From: Labilithrix sp.
GTDB taxonomy: Bacteria > Myxococcota_A > Polyangia > Polyangiales > Polyangiaceae
DNA length: 45,480 nt
Assembly (NCBI GenBank): GCA_019637105.1
Contig: JAHBWF010000049.1
Coordinates: forward strand, 1 to 45,480
Reading direction: 5' to 3'
The translations under genes were made by a program, and so were the position numbers. Each line of letters begins with the position of its first letter. Positions within the stretch are counted from its first letter, which is position 1. Below the pieces are notes generated by a model that did no database searches, was not told where the DNA came from, and was given only the letters and a program-made list of their open reading frames with translations. Shown in pieces: positions 8,863 to 17,406 of this stretch.

Positions 8863-10020
8863 ATGAAGCGCATCCGTCAGAAGACCGTCGACCTCACGAA
8901 CGTCAGGCTCTCCGCCGAGGAGGGCTTCGTCCTCTCTCGCGTCGACGGCACGACGACGATGAAGGAGCTCGTCGCGCTCACCGGCCTCGACGAGCCTCGC
9001 GTCGTCGACATCGTGGGGCACCTCCGCGACGCGGGCGTGATCGAGCTCGACGACGATCCTCCCGCGGGCGCGCCGCGCGAGCCCGCGGCCGGCGCGCGCG
9101 GGAGCGAGGCGCCGGGCATCGACGGCGAGCTTTTGGCGTTCCTCCGCGGCGACGCCGAGCCCGCGGACGAGACGGAGCACGACGCGGACGCGGCGAGCGA
9201 GGCGGACGACGCGAGCGCGTCGACGGCCGAGGCCGACGGAGGCGCGGACGACGGCGAGGTCGCGGCGCCCGCGGACGAGGGCGACGCGGCCGCCGACCCC
9301 GAGCACGAGGCGCGGACCGAGCGCGAGTACCGCAAAATCTACGAGACCGTCTACCACCCGATGACGCGCGACGAGCGCGTCGCGGCGGCGGCCGACGCGG
9401 CGGGCGCGCACCTGCTCGCGCTCTGCCTCGACGCCGACCCGCAGGTCATCCACGCCGTCTTCACGAACCCCCGCGTCACGTTCGAGTGCCCGCGCCTCGT
9501 CGCGACGCACCACCGGACCCCGATCGGCCTCGAGCACGTCGCGAAGCGCTCGGACTTCCTCGCGGACGCGCTCGTCCAGCGACGGCTCCTCCGGAACCCG
9601 CAGCTCCCCGGCACCATCCTGAACCGCATGGTGAACCCGAAGCTGATGATGGAGGTCTACAAGATCGCCGTCGACCGCGAGATCCCCGAGCGTTCTCGCG
9701 TGATGACGCGCGAAGTCCTCAGGAAGAAGTTCATGCTCTCGTCGTCCGACGAGCGCGCGGCGCTGCTCTTCAAGACCGAGGGGCGCTGCCTGATCCTCCT
9801 CGTCAACTGCAGCCTCGACGCCCACGCGACGCAGATCCTTTGCAGCAAGAGCACCTACACGGTGCTCTTCATCCAGAACCTCGCGCGCTGGTCGGCGACG
9901 CCGCCCGCGCTCCTCGCGCACCTCCTGAAGATGCCGGTCGTGCGCCGGAACCAGGGCCTCCGGAAGATGCTCCTCAAGCATCCGAACACGCCGTCCGACG
10001 TCAAGCGGGGCGCGCTCTGA
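8863..10020 (+). CDS. Unknown protein: winged-helix-like head, acidic linker, HEAT-like repeat tail
   Basis: 385 residues from ATG 8863 (a TTG at 8845 is possible but less likely). Residues 1-65 resemble a small winged-helix or PqqD-like fold (DGTTTMKELVALTGL ... VGHLRDAGVIEL). An Asp/Glu/Ala linker of about 90 residues follows. The tail (about 150-385) consists of helical units with recurring [LV]LRNPQLP, CSLDAHATQILC and LLKHPNTPSDVK motifs, a HEAT/leucine-rich-variant-like pattern. The gene at 23585 ends in similar units (NLVANPRTP). Proteins of this kind occur beside motility and kinase genes in myxobacteria, but I assign no function. It ends 1 bp before the convergent diguanylate cyclase gene. 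Confidence 0.65.
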   Translation: MKRIRQKTVDLTNVRLSAEEGFVLSRVDGTTTMKELVALTGLDEPRVVDIVGHLRDAGVIELDDDPPAGAPREPAAGARGSEAPGIDGELLAFLRGDAEPADETEHDADAASEADDASASTAEADGGADDGEVAAPADEGDAAADPEHEARTEREYRKIYETVYHPMTRDERVAAAADAAGAHLLALCLDADPQVIHAVFTNPRVTFECPRLVATHHRTPIGLEHVAKRSDFLADALVQRRLLRNPQLPGTILNRMVNPKLMMEVYKIAVDREIPERSRVMTREVLRKKFMLSSSDERAALLFKTEGRCLILLVNCSLDAHATQILCSKSTYTVLFIQNLARWSATPPALLAHLLKMPVVRRNQGLRKMLLKHPNTPSDVKRGAL

Positions 10021-10021
10021 G

Positions 10022-11149
<1,128 letters not shown>

Positions 11150-11223
11150 TCCACCCTGGACAACGGCGGACGGCGAAAGCTCTTCAGCCCGCGGCGCCGT
11201 CGACCGCGAGCGCGCGGCGCCAC

Positions 11224-11255
11224 AAAAGGCCACGGCCCGGGACACCCGGGCCGTG
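11224..11255 (-). terminator. Rho-independent terminator of the sigma-like gene
   Basis: A perfect 10-bp stem (CACGGCCCGG / CCGGGCCGTG, 11231-11240 and 11246-11255) with a 5-nt loop. Read on the minus strand it is followed by GGCCTTTT. It lies 39 bp past the stop of the gene at 11294 and upstream of the cyclase start, so it should insulate the two. Confidence 0.85.
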
Positions 11256-11293
11256 TTGCAGGGGACAACCAATCTATCGAAAGGATTACAGAA

Positions 11294-12004
11294 TCACTCG
11301 CCGAGCGCGTCGCTCGCGAACTCGTCGACGTCGAAGTCGTCCTCGCCGTCCGAGCCCTCCTCGTCCTCGTCCTCGCTCTTCGTGAGGATCGGGAGGCGGC
11401 GCTTGCCGACGGGGCCCTCGTCGACGTAGTCGCGCAGGGCGTTCATGTCCTTGAGCGCCTGGAGCTTGGCGAGGCCCTTCACCTCGACCTGGCGGATGCG
11501 CTCGCGGGTCAGGTTCATGATGGCGCCGACCTCCTCGAGCGTCGTGCCGCCCCGGTCGGCGACGTCGAGCGCGCAGGTCTCGGTCATCTCCCAGACCTCG
11601 AGGTCGGGGAAGTTGAGCTTGATCGCGCCGGTGCGCGCGGACACGTCGAGGTAGAGGTGGTGCTTGCACGAGACGAACGGGCACGGGCGCTCTCCCTCGA
11701 GGCACTCGGCGCGGGTCTTCGGCTTCACGACGTCCTCGACGTCCGGGTAGAGCATGCGGCCGAGCTCGAGCTCGCGCTTCGTCATGCGCTTCACGCTGAT
11801 GGTGCGCGCGCGGACGTCGCGCTTGCGGCGCGAGCGGCGCTGCTCGCGCGTCACGGCCTTCTCCCCGTCGTCCTGGACGTCCGGCTGGAGGGCCAAGGCG
11901 CCCTCGGTCTGGAATGCAGAGTCGTCTTCCTGCTGAGGTGCCCCCAGGACGATCGAATCCGTCACTTCGACCATCTCCCCCGCTTCGACGCGCTTCGAGT
12001 CCAT
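11294..12004 (-). CDS. Sigma-70 region-4-type DNA-binding protein with a Cys/His cluster
   Basis: 236 residues. The start at [11 protein letters not shown] has a strong GGAGGAG ribosome site; the frame upstream lacks one. The middle holds [21 protein letters not shown] (about residues 104-124), a compact Cys/His group that could bind metal. Residues about 155-190 match sigma-70 region 4.2 closely ([20 protein letters not shown], compare RpoD [20 protein letters not shown]). Regions 2 and 3 are absent, so it cannot open a promoter as a normal sigma factor. The C-terminus is highly acidic. It may work as a transcription factor or as an anti- or co-sigma; related proteins occur in Myxococcota and some phages. 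A terminator follows, so it is probably monocistronic with a long leader. Confidence 0.85.
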   Translation of the reverse strand: MDSKRVEAGEMVEVTDSIVLGAPQQEDDSAFQTEGALALQPDVQDDGEKAVTREQRRSRRKRDVRARTISVKRMTKRELELGRMLYPDVEDVVKPKTRAECLEGERPCPFVSCKHHLYLDVSARTGAIKLNFPDLEVWEMTETCALDVADRGGTTLEEVGAIMNLTRERIRQVEVKGLAKLQALKDMNALRDYVDEGPVGKRRLPILTKSEDEDEEGSDGEDDFDVDEFASDALGE

Positions 12005-12809
12005 CTGCTCCTCCACTTCCGATCGCTCAGGCTTCGTCGGGGGCTGCGCGAGACGCAGCGCTCCCGGGCAGCGCGCGGCGTGGACCGGTGTCCCACAGCG
12101 CGTTACCTCGACTTCCACTTCGATGAGCGCCCCGACGAAGCGCTCGACACTTCAGGCCCTGGCGACGTCCCCGGTCGCGCCCGTGCGAATGCTGCCGCAT
12201 GGACGTCGACGAGGCGGAACGAGTCCCTGCTGCACCAACATCGTGCGCGGGGCTCCGTCCGTCTGCTGCAAGCTCACGATGGCCGAGGCGAGGACGACGG
12301 CTCTCTCCCCCGCTGGCGAAAGGCTCCAGCAGCGAGCACACCGTCCTGAAAACCGACTTCGACCAACCTGCCTCTAGCGGTGAGAGACCGTCTGCAAGGC
12401 CGCCTGGTGGAGTTCCCGTTGATGGAAATCACCGGCGTAGGTCCGACCCAAGCGACCATATTCCGGACGAAAGACGAGGGTCAACGTCGCGTTAGCGTTT
12501 TTTTTGCTGCTTTCCATTATGGAACTATCTACGCGCGGTTAGTGACTCCGCCATGACAAACAATGTCATAGCTCGAGCGTGCGCGATCGTTCCATGGAAG
12601 CTCAGCCTCGCCGCCCGATCGATCGCGGCGCGTCCATCGGCGCGATCGACCACGGGCTCGGGCCGGCGAGGTCCGCCGAGATCCGCGCGGCGACGCCGCT
12701 CGCGGCGCTCGTCGACCGCGATCCGATCGTCGCAGACTCGCTCGAGCGGGGTCCAGGATCCTGCGCTCGCGGCGGTCGATCGGGCCTCCCGTGCTATGGT
12801 CCGGCCCCG
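12005..12809. other. Non-coding stretch of about 800 bp upstream of the sigma-like gene
   Basis: No frame here shows the strong G/C third-position bias of the neighbouring genes; the longest minus frame (12274-12459) has mixed third bases. GC is lower than around it, especially 12480-12570, which has a run of eight or more T and two short dyads. It must contain the promoters for the leftward sigma-like gene and perhaps the rightward hydrolase operon. I tested it by eye for tRNA, tmRNA, RNase P and SRP RNA signatures and found none. A long structured 5' leader or an unannotated small RNA remains possible. Confidence 0.5.
12512..12569. promoter_or_regulatory. Two dyad symmetries in an AT-richer patch
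   Basis: TTCCAT-T-ATGGAA (12512-12524) is a perfect 13-bp palindrome, and ATGACA-AACAA-TGTCAT (12553-12569) is a perfect 6-bp inverted repeat. They are about 42 bp apart, centre to centre, in the least GC-rich part of the intergenic region. That is the expected place for a promoter with operator sites. No matching regulator is identifiable. Confidence 0.4.
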
Positions 12810-13670
12810 ATGCTCGTACCGAAGGACGTCTCGGCGCGGGGGGCGCGCATCCGCTTCGTCGAGGCGGGCGCCGGCGCGCCGGTCGTCCTCGTGCACGATT
12901 TCGCGGCGACCCGCGAGGTGTGGACCGCGACGGTGACGCGGCTCGCCCGCAGCTTCCACGTCGTGGCGCCGGATCTCCCCGGCTTCGGCGCGAGCGAGAA
13001 GCCCGATCCCCAGCGCTACGCGTACGGCTGGGACGCGTTCTCGGACTCGCTGTTCGATCTCGTCGCGGCGCTCGGCCTGGGCCGCGTCCACGTCTGCGGG
13101 CACGGGATGGGCGGGGGCGTCGCCCTCTCGCTCGCCGCGCGCCACCCGGCGCTCGTCCACAAGCTGGTGCTCGCCTCGGCGGTCGTCTACCCGCCGCAGG
13201 AGCACGCCCTCGAGCGCGCCGGCCGCGTGCCCCTCGTCGGCGCGCTCCTCTGGCGGCAGGTCATGGGGACGGCGCTCTTCCGCGCGTTCATCCAGCGCAC
13301 GGTCTACTCGGGCGCGACCCGCATCCCGATCGGCCGGGCCGAGGAGCTCTACGAGGCCTTCAACGCGCCCGCCGGGCGCCAGGCCGCCCACGCGACGCTG
13401 GTCGCGGTGGCCGACACCCGCCCGCTGGTCGCGCGCCTCCCCCGCGTGACCGCCGACACCCTCGTCGTCTGGGGCCGCGACGACGAGCTCGCCCCCGTCG
13501 AGCACGGGCGGCGGCTCGCCCGCGACCTCCACGGCCGCTTCGAGGTCCTGGAGTGCGGCCGCTGCCCGCCGGACGAGGTCCCCGACGCCTTCTCCGGCGC
13601 GGTCACGTCGTTCCTCGAGGCGGCTCCCTCGAAGCGCGCCGGATCGTCGCCGCTCATCGCCCAGCGCTGA
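12810..13670 (+). CDS. Alpha/beta-hydrolase-fold protein without catalytic Ser and His (predicted pseudoenzyme)
   Basis: 286 residues from ATG 12810. The fold is clear: RIRFVEAG, PVVLVHDF, VVAPDLPGFGASEK, a cap region and TLVVWGRDDELAP. But the nucleophile elbow reads CGHGMGG where active relatives have GHSMGG. The usual catalytic His motif (GCGHxPxxE) reads ECGRCPPDE, and the oxyanion motif HGF is HDF. Only the acid in WGRDDE is kept. The nucleotide sequence at the elbow (GGG CAC GGG ATG GGC) leaves no doubt about the Gly. It therefore probably binds or scaffolds rather than hydrolyses. The stop lies 3 bp before a peptide-permease gene, so it is the first gene of a transporter operon. Confidence 0.85.
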   Translation: MLVPKDVSARGARIRFVEAGAGAPVVLVHDFAATREVWTATVTRLARSFHVVAPDLPGFGASEKPDPQRYAYGWDAFSDSLFDLVAALGLGRVHVCGHGMGGGVALSLAARHPALVHKLVLASAVVYPPQEHALERAGRVPLVGALLWRQVMGTALFRAFIQRTVYSGATRIPIGRAEELYEAFNAPAGRQAAHATLVAVADTRPLVARLPRVTADTLVVWGRDDELAPVEHGRRLARDLHGRFEVLECGRCPPDEVPDAFSGAVTSFLEAAPSKRAGSSPLIAQR

Positions 13671-13673
13671 GCC

Positions 13674-14582
13674 ATGGACGCGGCCGCCCTCCTCACGAGC
13701 GCGCGGGCCGGCCTCGGCCGCCTCGCGCGCTCCGCGCTCGGCCCGCGCGCCGGCCGCCCCCGCGCGAGCGCGCGCGTCGGGCTCACGCTGGTCGGGCTCT
13801 TGGTCGCGTTCGCGGTCCTCGGCCCCGTCGTCGCCCCGAACGATCCGTACACCAGCGACTTCGCCCGCGGCGTCACGCCCGAGCACCTGCCGGTCGGCCC
13901 GAGCCGCGAGTTCTGGCTCGGGACCGACCGCCTCTTCCGCGACGTCTTCGCCCGTCTGGCGACCGGCGCGCGCCTCTCGCTCTCGATCGGCGTCACCGCG
14001 ACCGCCCTCGCGACGGCCGTGGGCAGCGTCGTCGGCGTCCTCGCCGGCTGGTACGAGGGGCGCTGGCTCGACACGCTGCTGATGCGCGTCGTCGACGTCG
14101 GGCTCGCGTTCCCTTTCCTCCTCATCGTCATGGCGCTCGGCGCCGCGCTCGACCGGACGACCGCCACGACCATCTTCCTGACGCTCGGCCTCACCGGGTG
14201 GCTCGGCGTCGCCCGGATCGTGCGCTCGAAGACCCTGCAGGTGCGGAGCCTCGACTACGTCGTCGCGGCGCGCGCGCTCGGGCAGTCGACCCCGCGCGTC
14301 CTCGTCCGCCACGTCCTGCCCAACGTCGCCGGCCCCGTCGTCGTGATCGCGACGATCCTGGTGGCGCAGATGATCCTCGCCGAGAGCGTGCTCTCGTACC
14401 TCGGCGCCGGGATCGCGCCGCCGACGCCGACCTGGGGCCACATGCTGTTCGAGGGTCAGGACTACCTCGGGGCGGCGCCCTGGATCACCGCCGCGCCCGG
14501 CGTCGCGATCCTGCTCTCGGTCCTCGGCTTCAACCTCCTCGGCGAAGGTCTGCGTGATGCGCTCGATCCGCGGAAGAGCTGA
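13674..14582 (+). CDS. Oligopeptide/dipeptide ABC transporter permease, DppC/OppC type
   Basis: 302 residues. This is an inner-membrane permease subunit with the family N-terminal extension and first membrane helix (LTLVGLLVAFAVLGPVVAP). The FWLGTDRLFRDVFARL motif follows (normally LGTDxxGRDVLSRL), then five further helices. The EAA loop (VVAARALGQSTPRVLVRHVLPN) contacts the ATPases. It overlaps the next gene by 26 bp. ATPase subunits (DppD/F) are needed for transport but are not in this operon. Confidence 0.93.
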   Translation: MDAAALLTSARAGLGRLARSALGPRAGRPRASARVGLTLVGLLVAFAVLGPVVAPNDPYTSDFARGVTPEHLPVGPSREFWLGTDRLFRDVFARLATGARLSLSIGVTATALATAVGSVVGVLAGWYEGRWLDTLLMRVVDVGLAFPFLLIVMALGAALDRTTATTIFLTLGLTGWLGVARIVRSKTLQVRSLDYVVAARALGQSTPRVLVRHVLPNVAGPVVVIATILVAQMILAESVLSYLGAGIAPPTPTWGHMLFEGQDYLGAAPWITAAPGVAILLSVLGFNLLGEGLRDALDPRKS

Positions 14583-16362
14583 GCCGCCGCGGACGACCCG
14601 CGCGCGCGCGGCGACGCTGCTCGCGCTCCTGGCGACGGCGCCGGCGTGCTCGAGCGAGCTCCCCGCGCCGATCCCGTCCGCCGGCCCCGAGGGCGCCGCC
14701 CCGCGCCGCGGGGGCGTCCTCGAGCTGGCGACGTTCGGCGACGTGCGCGCGTCGCTCGATCCGGCCAACATCACCGACGGCCTCGCCCCGCAGATCGCCG
14801 AGCAGCTCTTCGCGGGCCTCGTCGACTACGACAGGCACGGGCGGATCCAGCCCGACATCGCGGAGCGCTGGGTCGTCGACGACGACGGGACGACCTACCG
14901 CTTCTTCCTCCGCCCGGGCGTCCGCTTCCACGACGGCGACGAGGTCACCGCCGAGGACGTGAAGCGCTCGATCGAGCGCGCGCTCCACGGCAGCGCGCCG
15001 AACCCGGCCGCGACGTCGTTCTCGATGATCGCCGGCTTCGACGCGCTCCAGGAGAAGAAGGCCGACGCGCTCTCGGGCGTCGAGGTCGAGGGCCGCTACG
15101 TCGTCTCGTTCCACCTCGCGAAGCGCGACGCCACCTTCCTGCCCATCCTCGCGACGCTGCCGCTCCGGCCGGTCTGCAAGAGCGGCGGCGCGCGCTACTC
15201 GGACGCCTGGCACCCCTGCGGCGCGGGCCCGTTCAAGCTCGCGCCGGACGGCTGGCAGCGCGGGCACCGGCTCACGCTCGTCCGCCACGACGGCTACTTC
15301 CGGCCCGGGCTGCCGCGGCTCGACGCCGTGCGCTGGACGTTCCACGAGAACCCGACCAGCCAGACGTTCAAGTTCCTCCGCGGCGATCTCGACGTCCTGC
15401 GCGACTTCGTCACGCCCGAGCTGCTCCGCTTCCAGGCCGACCCGCGCTGGAAGCCGTTCGCGGACTTCGAGAGCGGCAGCCAGATCCTCGGCGAGGCGAT
15501 GAACGTCGAGACGCCGCCGTTCGACAACGTCGAGATCCGCCGCGCGGTCGCCGCGGCGATCGACCGCGACGCGCTCCGCCGCGTGCGCGCGTCGAACCTC
15601 TCGGTCACGAACCAGCTCGTCCCGCCGGGCGTGTTCGGCCACGACGCCGACCTCCCCGGGCAGCGCTTCGACCTCGAGGCCGCGCTCGAGCACATGCGCC
15701 GCGCGGGCTACCCGTACGATCCGGCGACGAAGACCGGCGGCTGGCCCCACGTCATCCCGTACCTCGTCTACAAGCAGGGGCTGCAGGAGTTCATGGGCCA
15801 GGTCCTCGCGCAGCAGCTCGAGAAGATCGGCCTCCGCGTCGAGATCCGCATCGTCAACTACCCGACGTTCTTGGCGCTCCGCGGGCGGAGGAAGACGTCG
15901 CCGTTCGGCCCGGGGTTCTGGATGCAGGACTACCCCGACGCGCTCTCGTTCCTCGAGCCGATGTTCCACTCGAAGGCGATCAGCGACGACGGCACCAACA
16001 ACTGGTCGTTCTACCGGAACCCGCGGTTCGACGAGCTCGTCGACCGCGCGCACGAGGAGCTCGACGACGCGCGGCGGATGAAGCTCTACACCGAGGCGCA
16101 GCAGATCCTCGTCGACGACGCGCCGTGGGCCTTCACCGAGAACGTCCGCCTCTACACCCAGCGGCAGGGCTACGTCCGCGAGCACTTCACGCACCCGATG
16201 TGGATGCACGACGTGACCCGGACGTGGATCGATCGCGCGACCGGCCCGATCGCCGCGCGCGCGATCTTCTCCGAGGGCGGCCTCGCGGCGCTGCTCGGCG
16301 CGAGGCCGCACGGACCTCGCGGCGCCTCGCTCCGCGATCGCGGAGCGGGTGACGGCCGATGA
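14557..16362 (+). CDS. Peptide-type ABC transporter substrate-binding lipoprotein (SBP family 5)
   Basis: 601 residues. The start ATG lies inside the upstream permease gene with GAAGG before it. The signal peptide ends ATAPAC, a lipobox with Cys near residue 32. The mature protein shows family-5 signatures: SLDPANITDGLAPQIAEQLFAGL, the YRFFLRPGVRFHDGDEVTAEDVKRSIER block, and a C-terminal INYP/FWMQDYPDA stretch. It should capture peptides (or nickel/opines, as other family members do) in the periplasm and hand them to the two permeases beside it. The stop overlaps the next start (ATGA). Confidence 0.93.
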   Translation: MRSIRGRAEPPRTTRARAATLLALLATAPACSSELPAPIPSAGPEGAAPRRGGVLELATFGDVRASLDPANITDGLAPQIAEQLFAGLVDYDRHGRIQPDIAERWVVDDDGTTYRFFLRPGVRFHDGDEVTAEDVKRSIERALHGSAPNPAATSFSMIAGFDALQEKKADALSGVEVEGRYVVSFHLAKRDATFLPILATLPLRPVCKSGGARYSDAWHPCGAGPFKLAPDGWQRGHRLTLVRHDGYFRPGLPRLDAVRWTFHENPTSQTFKFLRGDLDVLRDFVTPELLRFQADPRWKPFADFESGSQILGEAMNVETPPFDNVEIRRAVAAAIDRDALRRVRASNLSVTNQLVPPGVFGHDADLPGQRFDLEAALEHMRRAGYPYDPATKTGGWPHVIPYLVYKQGLQEFMGQVLAQQLEKIGLRVEIRIVNYPTFLALRGRRKTSPFGPGFWMQDYPDALSFLEPMFHSKAISDDGTNNWSFYRNPRFDELVDRAHEELDDARRMKLYTEAQQILVDDAPWAFTENVRLYTQRQGYVREHFTHPMWMHDVTRTWIDRATGPIAARAIFSEGGLAALLGARPHGPRGASLRDRGAGDGR

Positions 16363-17360
16363 GGCGCGTGCTCGAGCGCCTCGCGTGGGCCGTCTTCGTC
16401 GTCTGGGCGACGGTGTCGACGGCGTTCCTCGTCAACCACGCGCTCCCGTCCGATCCCGCGCGGATGATCGCGGGCCAGCAGGCGCCGCCGGCCGCCGTCG
16501 CGAAGATCCGGAAGGACCTCGGGCTCGACCGCCCGCTCCACGTCCAGTACGTGCTCTTCCTCCGGCGGCTCGTTCACCTCGGGCCCTCCGCGCCGTCGCC
16601 GAACGATCGCGAGCACGCCGACTGCGCCGCCGCCGGGCCGGTGCACCTCGACCTCGGCCGGAGCTACCAGCAGAGGCGGCCCGTGGTCACCATCCTCGGC
16701 GAGCGCGCGCCGCGGACGCTGCTGCTCGCGCTGAGCGCCGCGATCGTCCAGGCGGCGATCGGCGTCACGGCGGGGGTCATCGCGGCGGCGAGGAGGCAGC
16801 GGACGAGCGATCGGCTCGCCGTCGGGCTCAGCCTCCTCGGCGTGAGCGCGCCGACGTTCTTGATCGGGCTCCTCCTGCAGTGGGTGTTCGCGTTCAAGCT
16901 CCGGCTCTTCCCGATCGACGGCTACGGCGACACGCCGGCCGAGCACGCGGCGAGCCTCGTCTTGCCGGCGGTCACGCTCGGCGTCTTCGGCGCGGCGTAC
17001 TACACGCGCATCGTGCGCGACGAGATGATCGGCGAGCTATCGCACGACTACGTCCGCACCGCGCGCGCGAAGGGCGTCGGGCCGGCCGGGGTGATCGTCC
17101 GTCACGCGCTCCGCAACGCGCTCATGCCGATCGTCACCATCTTCGGCCTCGAGGTCGGCACGCTGGTCGGCGGGGCGATCATCACCGAGAGCGTCTTTCG
17201 CTGGCCCGGCATCGGCTCGCTCAGCGTCGACGCGATGCTCGACCGCGACGGCCCGCTCATCATGGGGTGCGTCGTCGTGACGTCGTCGGTCGTCGTGCTC
17301 TCGACCCTCGCGGTCGATCTCGCCTACGCCGTGCTCGATCCGCGCGTCCGGCGCGCGTGA
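16359..17360 (+). CDS. Oligopeptide/dipeptide ABC transporter permease, DppB/OppB type
   Basis: 333 residues, translationally coupled to the binding protein by ATGA. It has the DppB N-terminus (FLVNHALPSDPARMIAG, PPAAVAKIRKDLGLDRPLHVQY). Six membrane helices follow, and the EAA loop is YVRTARAKGVGPAGVIVRHALRNA. Between the first periplasmic segment and DLGRSY there is an unusual insert of about 25 residues (near 78-100) with a single Cys. Gene order C-A-B differs from the usual A-B-C-D-F order, and no ATPase follows; the next gene is on the other strand. Confidence 0.93.
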   Translation: MRRVLERLAWAVFVVWATVSTAFLVNHALPSDPARMIAGQQAPPAAVAKIRKDLGLDRPLHVQYVLFLRRLVHLGPSAPSPNDREHADCAAAGPVHLDLGRSYQQRRPVVTILGERAPRTLLLALSAAIVQAAIGVTAGVIAAARRQRTSDRLAVGLSLLGVSAPTFLIGLLLQWVFAFKLRLFPIDGYGDTPAEHAASLVLPAVTLGVFGAAYYTRIVRDEMIGELSHDYVRTARAKGVGPAGVIVRHALRNALMPIVTIFGLEVGTLVGGAIITESVFRWPGIGSLSVDAMLDRDGPLIMGCVVVTSSVVVLSTLAVDLAYAVLDPRVRRA

Positions 17361-17406
17361 CGCCGAAAGCCCGCCGGCTCGGCCGGCCCGCGAGCGACGA
17401 GCCGCG

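Noticed and set aside
12300-12420. Possible tRNA or tmRNA, because of loop-like GGTTTTCAGGAC
   Set aside because: No acceptor stem, T arm or tag reading frame could be built.
12274-12459. A 61-codon minus-strand frame in the long intergenic region
   Set aside because: Third positions lack the G/C bias of local genes and no ribosome site is present.
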